Positions 47,007 to 58,736 of a DNA stretch of 64,000 bases are shown one piece after another. Made by a program: the position numbers and the translations under genes. The notes beneath the pieces were generated by a model. That model was given only the letters and a program-made list of their open reading frames with translations, was not told where the DNA came from and ran no database searches. The stretch spans positions 1 to 64,000 of the forward strand of contig NZ_JAUYGD010000067.1 of the NCBI RefSeq assembly GCF_030690725.1, given 5' to 3'. This DNA comes from Pseudomonas sp. GTDB taxonomy: Bacteria; Pseudomonadota; Gammaproteobacteria; Pseudomonadales; Pseudomonadaceae. Numbering within the stretch: the stretch's first letter is position 1; each line of letters starts with the position of its first letter.

Positions 47007-49547
47007 ATGAACGCATTAGCGCCTTTCCCGCAAAGCGCCGCAGCGTCGTCCTGTGGCAGCGTACAGCGCCCGCCGCCTGGGCATATCTCCCGGCTATCCC
47101 TGCAACAGCGACTGCTGGCGCACGACTGTCGCCTGCGTTTGCTGGTTGGCCCGGCCGGTTTTGGCAAAACCGTGTTGTTGGCCGACTGTGCCCGCGAATG
47201 CCCGGCCAATTACCGCCTGCTCTGGCTGAACTGCGCTGCTGAAGGCCTGCATGCCGAGCAGCTGGCTCAGCAGCTGGGCAAACTGCTCGATTACCCCACA
47301 GGCCTCAGCAGTGGCGAGCTGCTGGCGACCCTGGCGCAGGAGTCGCGGCCGCTGTGGATCATGCTCAATGACTACCCGGCGCAGCCGAATCACGCCCTCG
47401 ATGGCTTTCTCAATCAACTGCTGATGGTCACCCCGCCTGGCATCTGCTGGTGGCTGGGTAGTCGGCGGAGGCCAGCGTGCAACCTCTCGCGCCTGTTGTT
47501 GGAAGGCGAGCTGCTCGAACTGGGCACCAGCGAACTGGCCTTTAGCGAAGCAGAAGTGCTGGCCTGGCTGCAGCAGCTGGACCCAACCCGCAGCACCTGG
47601 GCGCACGATCTGCATGAGTTAACCCAGGGCTGGCCAGCGGCTTTGCGCCTGCGTCTGTTGGCGGCGCAGGCCGAGCCGGCTGCGTTGAGCGCGCCGCAGG
47701 ATGGTGAGCATGATCAGCTGCTCGCCGAGTATGTCGAACGCGAAGTGCTGCAAGGGCTGCCCGATGAGCTGTTGCAGATGCTCCAGCAACTGGCCCAGCT
47801 GCCACGCTTTAACCCGGCGCTGTGTGATCACCTGTTTGGTGTGGGCGAAGGTGCGCAGTGGTTACGCGCGCTGATCGAGCGCGGCGTGTTTATCCAGGAG
47901 TTGGACGCGGCCAAGGGCTGGTATGTGCTGTTTCCGCCGCTGGCCCGGCTGCTGCAGCGACAGTCGCAACACCTGCCGTGCAGCGCCCTGCATGTGCATG
48001 CCAGCCAGTGGTTTGCCGGCTATGGCGATATTCGTGCGGCGGTGGAGCACGCCTTGTTGGCGGAACAGCCGGAAGTGGCGGGCAGTTTTCTTGAGCGTTT
48101 TACCGAGGAGCAGGTGCTGCAGGGGCAGGACCTGGCACTGATTCTGCGCTGGCGCAGCGAGTTGCCGGACAGCCTGCTGTGCAGCACGCCGCGGCTGATT
48201 CTGCTCAACGCCTGGGTGTTGCTGCTGGTTGGCCGCCTGGATGAAGCACAGAGCTGTATTAACCAGCTGGCACGCTTTCAGCCGCGCAGTGATGGTGCGC
48301 GGACTCGCGAGCTGTTCGCTCACTGGCAGGCCATCCAGGGCATTATCGCCTACGGCCGAGTCTGTGCCGTGGATGCCCGCAGCCATCTGCATGACGCCCT
48401 GCAGGGGCTGCCACAAAGCGCGTGGGCGCAGGCGCTGCTGTGTCGTTCGGCTTTGACCCTGGTGGCCATTGGTGAAGGTCAGCTGGAGGTGGCGCAGAAG
48501 CTGAGTTTCGAAGCCTTGAAGCAGGCGCGCCTGCATGGCAATCCGGTGTTTGAAGCCTTATTGGAGCTGGACCATGCCTTACTGCTGGAGACGCGTGGCG
48601 AGTTTGCCCGCGCTGAAGCGCTGCTGCAGCGGGTGCTGACGGCAACCGCGCCGACTGCCTTGCGCAATACGCCGGTACTGGCACGCCTTGAACTGCGCCT
48701 GGGGCGTCTGCAGCTGCGCCAGGGCCGTGCGGATGCGGCTGCTACGGTGCTGCAGCGCGGGCTTGAGCATGCACTGGCCTGTGGTGATCCGGGGGCGTTT
48801 CATGGCTACCTCGGTTTGGCCGAGTTGGCGATGGGGCAGGGCGATATGGCCACAGCCTTTGCTCATCTTGGACACGCCGAACGGCAGATGCAGCGCCAAC
48901 GCGTCAGCGAAACCCTGTACCGCGGCACTCTGCTGTTGGCCAGCAGTCACCTGTGGGTTGCTCAAGGCCACCATGCGCGGGCGCGCGTCGCCGCGACGCG
49001 GGTATTGGGCTACGAGCAGCGGGTTAAAGCGGTGCTGCCGACGCCGAATTTCCCCGAGCTGATTCCGCGTTTTCAGGCGCTGTTGCTGCAATTGGATCGT
49101 GTGCAGGGCGAAGATGTGCGTGAGCCTCTGCGCCAGTTGCTGGAGCAAGTATCAGCTCAGGGCCGGCAGGCGTTGCTCAGCGACTTGTGGCTCAGCTATG
49201 CCGAAGCCTGCGCAGCCTGTGACGATAAAGTGGGTGCCGAACAGGCCCGACAAACCGGCCAGGCGCTGCAGCGGCGCTTGGGTTATCTGCGCCCGTGGTT
49301 TCGCGTCGCCAGCCAGGTTGACAACGCGGTGAATGCGCCGCCTACCGCCAGCGCCAATGCTTTGAGCAGTCGCGAACTGGCGGTACTCGGTTTGATCGCC
49401 CAGGGGCTGTCCAATCAGGAAGTGGCCGAGCAGCTGTTTATTTCTCTGCATACGGTGAAAACCCATGCCCGCCGGATCAACGGCAAACTGGGCGTGGCGC
49501 GGCGCACTCAGGCGGTGGCCAAGGCCAAGGCGTTGGGATTTTTCTAG
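47007..49547 (+). CDS. MalT-like LuxR family transcriptional activator (LAL type)
   Basis: This 846-residue protein has a STAND ATPase domain with Walker A LLVGPAGFGKTVLL (about 46-58), a long TPR-like helical middle region (about 330-760) and a C-terminal LuxR helix-turn-helix (about 785-846, LSSRELAVLGLIAQGLSNQEVAEQL and SLHTVKTH). This is the plan of large ATP-binding LuxR regulators such as MalT. In other Pseudomonas genomes a LuxR gene follows the DUF1302-DUF1329 pair, so it probably controls that operon. The inducer is unknown. The ATG at 47007 is preceded by a weak ribosome-binding site. Confidence 0.9.
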   Translation: MNALAPFPQSAAASSCGSVQRPPPGHISRLSLQQRLLAHDCRLRLLVGPAGFGKTVLLADCARECPANYRLLWLNCAAEGLHAEQLAQQLGKLLDYPTGLSSGELLATLAQESRPLWIMLNDYPAQPNHALDGFLNQLLMVTPPGICWWLGSRRRPACNLSRLLLEGELLELGTSELAFSEAEVLAWLQQLDPTRSTWAHDLHELTQGWPAALRLRLLAAQAEPAALSAPQDGEHDQLLAEYVEREVLQGLPDELLQMLQQLAQLPRFNPALCDHLFGVGEGAQWLRALIERGVFIQELDAAKGWYVLFPPLARLLQRQSQHLPCSALHVHASQWFAGYGDIRAAVEHALLAEQPEVAGSFLERFTEEQVLQGQDLALILRWRSELPDSLLCSTPRLILLNAWVLLLVGRLDEAQSCINQLARFQPRSDGARTRELFAHWQAIQGIIAYGRVCAVDARSHLHDALQGLPQSAWAQALLCRSALTLVAIGEGQLEVAQKLSFEALKQARLHGNPVFEALLELDHALLLETRGEFARAEALLQRVLTATAPTALRNTPVLARLELRLGRLQLRQGRADAAATVLQRGLEHALACGDPGAFHGYLGLAELAMGQGDMATAFAHLGHAERQMQRQRVSETLYRGTLLLASSHLWVAQGHHARARVAATRVLGYEQRVKAVLPTPNFPELIPRFQALLLQLDRVQGEDVREPLRQLLEQVSAQGRQALLSDLWLSYAEACAACDDKVGAEQARQTGQALQRRLGYLRPWFRVASQVDNAVNAPPTASANALSSRELAVLGLIAQGLSNQEVAEQLFISLHTVKTHARRINGKLGVARRTQAVAKAKALGFF

Positions 49548-49613
49548 GCTATGTACCCGTTATGTGTTGAGTCGTTCCGAGCAGCTATAAGATGCATGAG
49601 GCGTGGTAATACC

Positions 49614-49777
49614 TAGGGTGGGTTAGGCGCGAACCGGGATCAGACAAACACCATCGACTCTCAACGCGCCGTAACCCACCATGGCGGTCTACCGGCAAGC
49701 CGCAATGGTGGTTTAGGCGGCGCTCGAATTGCGTGGCGTCCCCATAACCGCCCCCCCGCGCCGCTAACCCACCTTAC
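49614..49777. repeat. Palindromic intergenic element, TAGGGTGGGTTAGGCGC family
   Basis: Left arm TAGGGTGGGTTAGGCGC (49614-49630) can pair with GCGCCGTAACCCACC (49666-49680) or with GCGCCGCTAACCCACC further right (ending 49777). The three-arm structure suggests a composite or duplicated element between two converging genes. Confidence 0.75.
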
Positions 49778-49816
49778 AAAAGCGGCTCGCAACACATAAT
49801 CGGCACATAGCCTTTT

Positions 49817-50620
49817 CTAATGCAGCGCTGGGCTGGCGCTGAGCAGGCGTAGACGCTGGCTGAGTTGCAGGTGCTGCGCCGGGTCATCGCTGAGCAGTAG
49901 GGCGCACTGCAGGTCGAAGCGCTCGCCCTGCGGACAGTCAAGCACTTGATAAATCTCCGCGCGGGCCAGGTGGTCATGCAGGGTCGGCGTGCCGAGCAAC
50001 AGCACACGCTCGGCATCGCGCAGCGCGGCCAGCGGCTCATCATCCAGTTGATGCAGTTGCCGCAGGTTGCGCGACAGGCGCTGCAGCATGCTGCGCGCAT
50101 CGCAGGGCTGCAGCTGGCTGGCGCTCAATTCGGCAGTCGGGCCGAGATGGCGCTGCAGCAGCTCGCGGCATTCACGGGTGTACAGACGGCGGCCGCTGCA
50201 CGGGTCGAGCAGGTGATCGGCGCCCGGCACGCGCAGCAGAAAATGCCCCGGGAAATTCACTCCCTGCAGCGGAATCCCTAAGCGCCTGGCCAACTCCAGC
50301 GCGAGCAGGGCCAGGGATAGCGGCTGGCCACGGCGGCGCAGCAACAGCTGATCAAGCAGCGCCGCCCTCGGCCGCAGCGGACGTTCATCGTCCTCGTGAA
50401 AGTCCAGTTCGCTGAGTCTGCGCAGCAGCGGTTGCGCCAGTTCCGGCAGCGGCAAATTGGGCAAACCCTGGCTGACCTGCTGCTGCAAACCGTTAAGCCG
50501 TTGCAGCACTTCGGCCGGTTGCAGCGTTGGCTGGTGCTCCACGGCAATCCACAGCGCTGCCTCGAACAGCGCAGGCGGTTGTTGCTCCAGGCAGGCAAGG
50601 CAGGCGGCGCGTGGGTCCAT
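49817..50620 (-). CDS. SirB1 family protein (transglutaminase-like plus helical domain)
   Basis: The 267-residue protein has the SirB1 layout. A helical N-terminal domain is followed by a transglutaminase-like core (LLDQLLLRRRGQPLSLALLALELARRLGIPLQGVNFPGHFLL, given here as one motif region at about 90-135) and a C-terminal TPR-like region. In the core, the catalytic Cys of true transglutaminases is not apparent at the expected place (Ser/Leu-rich), while His in PGHFLL is kept; it may be a non-enzymatic binding protein. The ATG at 50620 follows GGAG. Its role is not established. Confidence 0.82.
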   Translation of the reverse strand: MDPRAACLACLEQQPPALFEAALWIAVEHQPTLQPAEVLQRLNGLQQQVSQGLPNLPLPELAQPLLRRLSELDFHEDDERPLRPRAALLDQLLLRRRGQPLSLALLALELARRLGIPLQGVNFPGHFLLRVPGADHLLDPCSGRRLYTRECRELLQRHLGPTAELSASQLQPCDARSMLQRLSRNLRQLHQLDDEPLAALRDAERVLLLGTPTLHDHLARAEIYQVLDCPQGERFDLQCALLLSDDPAQHLQLSQRLRLLSASPALH

Positions 50621-50772
50621 GGCAATCTCCAAGTCTCTCTGGCTTTGTAGTCAAGCGCCGGTGCTTCGTCCAGTGGATTGTTTTGTGGGCGCCATGGCGC
50701 AACTGACCGCCGGAGGGGTGCGGGCAAAGCCACTGCCTATACTGATCTGCAAATCAGTACGGGAGCCACAGC

Positions 50773-51792
50773 ATGTTCGCCATGATGGAAACCGCCCGGC
50801 TGGAGTCGTTGCACTTCGCCGTGGACCCGCTGACTGGCCTGCAGGCCATTATCGCCATCCACAACAGTCGTCTCGGTCCCGCGCTGGGCGGCTGCCGTTA
50901 CCTACCCTACGCCGACACGCAAAGCGCGATTGAAGATGTACTGCGCCTGGCCAAGGGCATGAGCTACAAGGCGGCGCTGGCCGGCCTGCAACAGGGCGGC
51001 GGCAAGGCGGTGATTATCCGGCCCGCGCATGTCGACAATCGCGGCGCGCTGTTTGAAGCCTTCGGACGGTTTATTGAAACCCTTAACGGCCACTACATCA
51101 CCGCCATGGACAGCGGCACCTCCAGCGTCGATATGGACTGCATCGCTCAGCATACTCAGCATGTCACCAGCACCACGGCCGAAGGTGATCCGTCGCCGCA
51201 CACGGCGCTGGGGGTGTTTACCGGTATTCGCGCCACCGCTCTGGCACGCCTCGGCAGTGACAACCTGGAAGGCTTGCGGGTGGCGATTCAGGGCCTGGGC
51301 AATGTCGGTTATGCGCTGGCCGAGCAACTGCATGCCGCGGGTGCCGAGCTGCTGGTCAGCGATCTGGATCATGGCCGCGTACAGCTGGCAGTCGAGCAAT
51401 TGGGCGCGCGGCCGGTGGCCAGCGATGCCTTGCTCGCCACCCCGTGCGACATTCTCGCGCCGTGCGGGCTGGGCGGTGTGCTGAACCACACGACGGTCGG
51501 CCAGCTACGCTGCTCGGCGGTGGCGGGTGCGGCAAACAATCAACTGGCCAGCGCCGATATCTCCGACAGCCTGCAGGCACGGGGGATTCTTTATGCGCCG
51601 GATTATGTGATCAATGCCGGCGGCCTGATCTATGTGGCGTTGAAACATCAAGGCGAGCCACTGCCGGCAATCACCGCGCATCTGACGCAGATCAGCCGTC
51701 GCCTGACCGAAATCTTCGGCCATGCTCAGGCCGACAAGCGTTCGCCAGCGCGGGTCGCCGATGCCATTGCCGAGCGCTTGCTGTATAGCTGA
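50773..51792 (+). CDS. Leucine/valine dehydrogenase (Glu/Leu/Phe/Val dehydrogenase family)
   Basis: The 339-residue NAD-dependent enzyme shows the family core: GGCRYLPYA, LAKGMSYKAALAGLQQGGGKAVI with the substrate-binding and catalytic lysines, and the NAD motif IQGLGNVGYALAEQL. The length fits leucine/valine dehydrogenases (about 340-365) rather than glutamate dehydrogenases. It would reversibly deaminate branched-chain amino acids to 2-oxo acids. A bidirectional terminator follows. It is transcribed divergently from the SirB1-like gene. Substrate preference cannot be fixed from sequence. Confidence 0.88.
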   Translation: MFAMMETARLESLHFAVDPLTGLQAIIAIHNSRLGPALGGCRYLPYADTQSAIEDVLRLAKGMSYKAALAGLQQGGGKAVIIRPAHVDNRGALFEAFGRFIETLNGHYITAMDSGTSSVDMDCIAQHTQHVTSTTAEGDPSPHTALGVFTGIRATALARLGSDNLEGLRVAIQGLGNVGYALAEQLHAAGAELLVSDLDHGRVQLAVEQLGARPVASDALLATPCDILAPCGLGGVLNHTTVGQLRCSAVAGAANNQLASADISDSLQARGILYAPDYVINAGGLIYVALKHQGEPLPAITAHLTQISRRLTEIFGHAQADKRSPARVADAIAERLLYS

Positions 51793-51812
51793 GTTTGACC
51801 GCTGCTAGAAAA

Positions 51813-51842
51813 ACAAAACCCCAGTCATTGGCTGGGGTTTTG
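51813..51842. terminator. Bidirectional terminator between the dehydrogenase gene and yebG
   Basis: ACAAAACCCCAG and CTGGGGTTTTGT form a hairpin with loop TCATTGG-like bases, with A and T runs on the two sides of the stem. Confidence 0.9.
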
Positions 51843-51858
51843 TTTATCGCGGCCGGGG

Positions 51859-52119
51859 TTACTCGGCAGCAGGTTCGCTCAGTTCACTCAGGGCATCCGG
51901 CTGGTTCTTAAACGCCTTGGCGAAGATGTCACGGTTCTTCGCCATATAAATCCCCAACTCTTCACCCTGGGTTTCATTCAGCGATGGCACGGCTTTTTGC
52001 AGTACCTCGGTGAGCAACTCGGCCAGTTCGAGCATTTTGTCATGACGGTCGGCTTCGGCTTTATCCATGAATAAACGCTCCAAATCCCGGCTGCTGCGGT
52101 ACACCACTTCGACGGCCAT
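51859..52119 (-). CDS. yebG: YebG family DNA-damage-inducible protein
   Basis: The 86-residue protein matches YebG at its start (MAVEVVYRSS) and in the helix KAEADRHDKMLELAELL, with an acidic C-terminus. YebG is an SOS-regulated small protein of unclear mechanism. A perfect LexA box, CTGTTTATTTGTACAG, lies 41 bp upstream of the ATG at 52160-52175, which independently supports the identity. The product is shorter than E. coli YebG, as is usual in Pseudomonas. Confidence 0.92.
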   Translation of the reverse strand: MAVEVVYRSSRDLERLFMDKAEADRHDKMLELAELLTEVLQKAVPSLNETQGEELGIYMAKNRDIFAKAFKNQPDALSELSEPAAE

Positions 52120-52159
52120 TCATCACCTCTACGCCTTCACGCTGATGGGTTGCAATAAA

Positions 52160-52175
52160 CTGTTTATTTGTACAG
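52160..52175 (-). promoter_or_regulatory. LexA box upstream of yebG
   Basis: CTGT, eight bases, ACAG: an exact match to the gammaproteobacterial SOS operator, placed at promoter distance from the yebG start at 52119. Confidence 0.92.
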
Positions 52176-52387
52176 TGGTTGCGAGCATAAAGAACTCGCC
52201 TGCATTTGGCCAGCAGCAATTGCCATGCCGGCTAACAACATAGCCGATTCTTCAGGCTGCAACAGCCAGCCGCCAGCATGGCGCGGCGGTTGCAGGTGCT
52301 TTTTCGCCCGCAGCAAGCTTCTTCTACTGACACTGTTAGCTGATGACGCGCGGTGCTGTCGTCATTTTCGATCTATTAGGAGCTTTT

Positions 52388-52894
52388 ATGGGTAAACCAA
52401 ACTGGGCTGAGCTGATGCGCGAGCGCATGCATGGGCTGGCGGAGTCGCTGGGCAATCTGTTGATGGAGGCGTTCCACTACCTGGCGCTGTTTGCCATCGG
52501 CGCGATCACGGCTTGGGCGGCGGTGATGGCCTTTCTCGGCATGCTGGAAAAGGGCCACATCACGGTCGATGACATCCTGCTGCTGTTCATTTATCTGGAA
52601 TTGGCGGCGATGGTGGGGATCTATTTCAAGACCAACCACATGCCGATCCGCTTCATGATCTATGTGGCGATTACTGCGCTGACCCGCCTGATGATTTCCG
52701 ACATTTCGCACAACCATAAACCCGACATGGGCGTGGTGATGGTCTCCGGGGCGATTCTGTTGCTGGCGGTGGCGATTTTTGTGGTGCGCTATGCCTCCTC
52801 GCGCTTTCCGGCGGTGCAGGCTGACGGTCAACGCCGCAAACGCAATTCGGCCGATGATGCGGCTGAGAAAGACGATACGCAGAGCGATGACTAA
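52388..52894 (+). CDS. PsiE family phosphate-starvation-inducible membrane protein
   Basis: The 168-residue protein has four membrane segments (about 25-50, 60-80, 90-110, 125-150) and the PsiE-typical LFIYLELAAMVGIYFKTNHMPIRFMIYVAITALTR region, placed at about 65-100. The C-terminal about 30 residues are basic then acidic. The family is named for phosphate starvation in E. coli, but function is unknown. A clear AGGAGC lies before the ATG. I looked for a Pho box upstream and found no convincing one. It runs tail to tail with the helicase gene, 7 bp apart. Confidence 0.88.
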   Translation: MGKPNWAELMRERMHGLAESLGNLLMEAFHYLALFAIGAITAWAAVMAFLGMLEKGHITVDDILLLFIYLELAAMVGIYFKTNHMPIRFMIYVAITALTRLMISDISHNHKPDMGVVMVSGAILLLAVAIFVVRYASSRFPAVQADGQRRKRNSADDAAEKDDTQSDD

Positions 52895-52901
52895 GAGCGG
52901 G

Positions 52902-55538
<2,637 letters not shown>

Positions 55539-55713
55539 CAGTGGCACCGGGCTGGCGAGTGGATGAATCGTGGCATGGGCAGCTTTCTCGAAGGCAGCCG
55601 ATGATTCTTGCACAGCCAGCGCGGGATTAGCAGGCTGTTTTCAGGCGCAGGGCGCGCAAGCTGCGTTGCCTGATAGGCGGGTATGCGGCGGGCTGATGCT
55701 GCTTGGGGTGAAA

Positions 55714-56592
55714 TCAGGGGCGTTGCAGGGCGGCGCGGTATTGCCCCGGCGTGGCACTGAAGGCCTGGCGGAAACGGTTGTTGAAGTGGCTGGCGCCGGC
55801 AAAGCCGCAGGCCAGGGCCACTTCAGCCAATGGCAGGGTGCTGTGTTGCAGCAGCTGTTGGCCATGGCGCAGGCGCTGCGCCAGCACATAGCGGTGTGGC
55901 GGCAGGCCGAAGCTGAGCTGGAACATCCGTGCGAAGTGGTATTCGGACAGCGCGCATACGCCGGCCAACTGGCCCAGGCTGAGCGCCTCACTGAGGTTGG
56001 CCTGGATAAACTCGCGTATCCGTCGGCGCTGGCTAGGGGCCAGACCGCCGCTCAGGCGCAGGCCTTCGCGGCGGCCGACCTGGGACAGCAGGGCGTGGTT
56101 GATCAGGCCATGGGCCAGGCTGCTGCTGAGCAGGCGTTCGGCCGGCTCGAACCAATCCAGCTGGCTGAGCTGGCGAAAGCGCTGGGCCTGCTGTGGGTCG
56201 TCGAGAAAGGTGCCTTCGCGCAGTTCCAGTTCCCGTGGTTCACGGTCCAGCAGATTGACGGCCGCCAGGGCGAACTGCTCCTGGCTGATATACAGATGGG
56301 CCAGCTGGATTTCACCGTTGATCACCCATTCCGACTGATGCCCGGCCGGGAGGATGCACAGCTTGTCCGGCGCGCCTTTGCTGTGCGGGCTCTCGCGGCG
56401 GAAGGTGCCGGTGCCGCCGGCCAGGTAGCAGGACAGCGTGTGATGGCTGGGCGCCTGATAGTCGCGCGCATCATGGCGGTTGCTCCACACGGCCGCCGCC
56501 AGCCCATCGCCCAGCTCGGCACTGCGGTGCAGGCGGGTGTTGGGCGAGCTGTGCATGCTCTGGAAAACCTGTAGGTGCTCAAGTTGCGACAT
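55714..56592 (-). CDS. AraC family transcriptional regulator
   Basis: The 292-residue protein has a cupin-like N-terminal domain (about 1-180, with HTLSCYLAGGTGTFRRE and CILPAGHQSEWVI) and a C-terminal double helix-turn-helix (IREFIQANLSEALSLGQLAGVC, FARMFQLSFGLPPHRYV, GFAGASHFNNRFRQAFSATPGQYR in separate stretches). The ATG at 56592 follows GAGGATTT. It sits downstream of a solute-binding protein gene with an 86-bp gap and beyond that the arsenic genes; neither position fixes its target. Confidence 0.88.
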   Translation of the reverse strand: MSQLEHLQVFQSMHSSPNTRLHRSAELGDGLAAAVWSNRHDARDYQAPSHHTLSCYLAGGTGTFRRESPHSKGAPDKLCILPAGHQSEWVINGEIQLAHLYISQEQFALAAVNLLDREPRELELREGTFLDDPQQAQRFRQLSQLDWFEPAERLLSSSLAHGLINHALLSQVGRREGLRLSGGLAPSQRRRIREFIQANLSEALSLGQLAGVCALSEYHFARMFQLSFGLPPHRYVLAQRLRHGQQLLQHSTLPLAEVALACGFAGASHFNNRFRQAFSATPGQYRAALQRP

Positions 56593-56678
56593 AAATCCTC
56601 CGTCGCCCCATGCTACGCCTGGCCTGCCGGCGTGCCAGCCCCCACAGGTGGAAAAGCGCAAGATTATGCAAGGCGTGG

Positions 56679-57437
56679 CTATTTATAGCTGTCGAGAATT
56701 TCCAGGTAGCGCGGCTGCTGCTTGAGCGCGTTCAGGCTGTTCTGCAGACGGGTAAGCTGCACCGCGTCGGTGTCCAGACTGAAGGCGTAATACATGGCGC
56801 TTTCCTTGAGCACATGCACCGGGGTGAAGTCGTGGCTGTGCATGTCCAGGTTGCGGATAAACCAGTAGGCGGTGGTTTCGTCGTAGGCCCAGAGGTCGAT
56901 GCGGCTGTTGTGCAGCAGATTGGCCAGTTGAATCGCGCTGGCGGATATCTGCAGCTGATGGTCTTTGATGCCCAGGCTGTTAAGTAGGTGATGGCCGACA
57001 TCATCGCGAATCACTCCGATGCGCTGCGCGCTAAGGTCTGCCGGTTGCTTGATCTGTATCTGGCGATCCCGGCGCGCCAGCAGCACGATGCGGCTGGGCA
57101 TGATCGGCCCGACCCATTTGAACTGCGGGCCGCGCTCCTCGGTGCGGGTCATGGAAAACAGCATCACCCCTGGGCCTTTGCGCGCCATCTGATATCCGCG
57201 CGCCCAGGGCAGCGAGCGAATATCCCGGCGCGCGATGGGCAGCCCGGCGCTGGCAGCCGCTTCCAGCAGAATATCCACGGTAATGCCGCGGGCGATGCCG
57301 CTTTCGGTGTAGTTGTAGGGCGGGAATTCTTCGGTGATGAAGTCCAGCGACTCCCACTTGGCTTCGGCATGCAACAGCGCAGGGCAGATCAGGCAGAGGG
57401 CAATAAACGCGAGCACGTGGCCAAGTCGAGCGGGCAT
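56679..57437 (-). CDS. Periplasmic solute-binding protein, family 3 type (second copy)
   Basis: The 252-residue product has a signal peptide (FIALCLICPALLHAEA) and the binding-protein opening LDFITEEFPPYNYTESG, then RIGVIRDDVGHHLLNS and FSLDTDAVQLTRLQN. As with the protein at 32352, no permease or ATPase gene is beside it. It follows the AraC gene's strand and could be co-regulated with it. A sensory or accessory role rather than uptake is possible (inference). The ligand is unknown. Confidence 0.82.
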   Translation of the reverse strand: MPARLGHVLAFIALCLICPALLHAEAKWESLDFITEEFPPYNYTESGIARGITVDILLEAAASAGLPIARRDIRSLPWARGYQMARKGPGVMLFSMTRTEERGPQFKWVGPIMPSRIVLLARRDRQIQIKQPADLSAQRIGVIRDDVGHHLLNSLGIKDHQLQISASAIQLANLLHNSRIDLWAYDETTAYWFIRNLDMHSHDFTPVHVLKESAMYYAFSLDTDAVQLTRLQNSLNALKQQPRYLEILDSYK

Positions 57438-57611
57438 GCGGCATACCTCAGGCTACAGGTACGGCCCGGTGACCCAGGCCGGATGCTGCTGGTGCATCCT
57501 GTATTGACGCTAGCCTGCTGGGCATAGGCTGTCGACCCGCCGCATATACCGCTCTGGATGGTCATTTTCGGGCATGCGAGTGAATGGCTATTAACCGTTG
57601 GGATCGAGCAG

Positions 57612-58685
57612 TCAGCCCTGCGCGCGCTCGTACCAGCCCTTGCTGTTATTGACCATGCGCACCAGCCAGAGCATGACCGGCACCTCGATCAGCACACCGA
57701 CCACCGTGGCCAGCGCGGCGCCGGAGTTGAAGCCGTAGAGCACGATGGCCACGGCCACGGCGAGCTCGAAGAAGTTCGAGGCGCCGATCATCGCCGCTGG
57801 CCCGGCGATATCGTGGCGCACCTTGAGTTGGCGGCACATCCAGTAACCCAGTGCGGCGATAAACAGGGTCTGCAGCAGGATTGGTACTGCCAGCATGGCG
57901 ATGATCAGCGGCTGCGCAACTATGGTCTGGCCCTGGAAGGAGAACAGCAGCACCAGGGTGGCGAGCAGGGCGAGGATAGAAAACGGGCCGATGCGTGCCA
58001 GCACCGCTTGCAGCGTCGCATCCCCCCGGCGCAGCAGGCGCGCGCGGATAAATTGGGCGATGGCCAGAGGGATGACGATATACATCACCACCGACAGCAG
58101 CAGGGTGTCCCACGGCACCGGGATCGACGATACGCCGAGTAGTAGGGCGACGATGGGCGCGAAGGCGAGCACCATTACCAGGTCGTTGATCGCCACCTGA
58201 GTCAGGGTGAAGTTGGCGTTGCCCTTACACAGGTTGCTCCAGACGAACACCATGGCGGTGCAGGGCGCGGCGCCGAGCAGAATCAGCCCTGCCACGTAGC
58301 TGTCGATCTGCTCGGCCGGCAGCCAATCGGCGAAAACATGGCGCAGAAACAGCCAGGCCATAAAGGCCATGGTGAAGGGTTTGATCAGCCAGTTGATGCT
58401 CAGGGTCACGCCAAGACCGGCGCGCTGCTGGTAGACCTCGCCGATGGCGCGAAAGTCGATCTTTATCAGCATGGGGATGATCATCACCCAGATCAGCAGC
58501 CCCACCGGGATATTCACCTGGGCGATTTCCAGCGCGCCTACAGCCTTGGCGGCCTCAGGCGCATACAGGCCGAGCAGGGTGCCGCCGATAATGCAGAGAA
58601 ATACCCAGAGCGTCAGGTAGCGCTCGAAAAACCCCAGCGGGGCACCTGCGGCTTGCTTGCCGATCACTTCACACTGGCTGGACAT
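57612..58685 (-). CDS. acr3: Arsenite efflux permease of the ACR3 family
   Basis: The 357-residue protein has about ten membrane segments. It carries the ACR3 hallmark cysteine in LGAAPCTAMVFVWSNL (Cys142) and the later SNFFELAVAVAIVLYG with the conserved glutamate. It exports arsenite from the cytoplasm using the proton motive force. The N-terminal region LTLWVFLCIIGGTLLGLYAPEA is typical. It lies 51 bp downstream of arsO on the same strand, so the two form one operon that diverges from the arsCR operon. Confidence 0.95.
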   Translation of the reverse strand: MSSQCEVIGKQAAGAPLGFFERYLTLWVFLCIIGGTLLGLYAPEAAKAVGALEIAQVNIPVGLLIWVMIIPMLIKIDFRAIGEVYQQRAGLGVTLSINWLIKPFTMAFMAWLFLRHVFADWLPAEQIDSYVAGLILLGAAPCTAMVFVWSNLCKGNANFTLTQVAINDLVMVLAFAPIVALLLGVSSIPVPWDTLLLSVVMYIVIPLAIAQFIRARLLRRGDATLQAVLARIGPFSILALLATLVLLFSFQGQTIVAQPLIIAMLAVPILLQTLFIAALGYWMCRQLKVRHDIAGPAAMIGASNFFELAVAVAIVLYGFNSGAALATVVGVLIEVPVMLWLVRMVNNSKGWYERAQG

Positions 58686-58736
58686 CGCAGTTTCCTTGCG
58701 GCTGAGCGACCAGTCTAGTGGCGCTCGGGTAATGGA

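Noticed and set aside
52330..52370. Pho box upstream of the psiE-like gene
   Set aside because: CTGTTAG and CTGTCGTCAT fragments occur but not as two 7-bp CTGTCAT-like repeats with a 4-bp gap.
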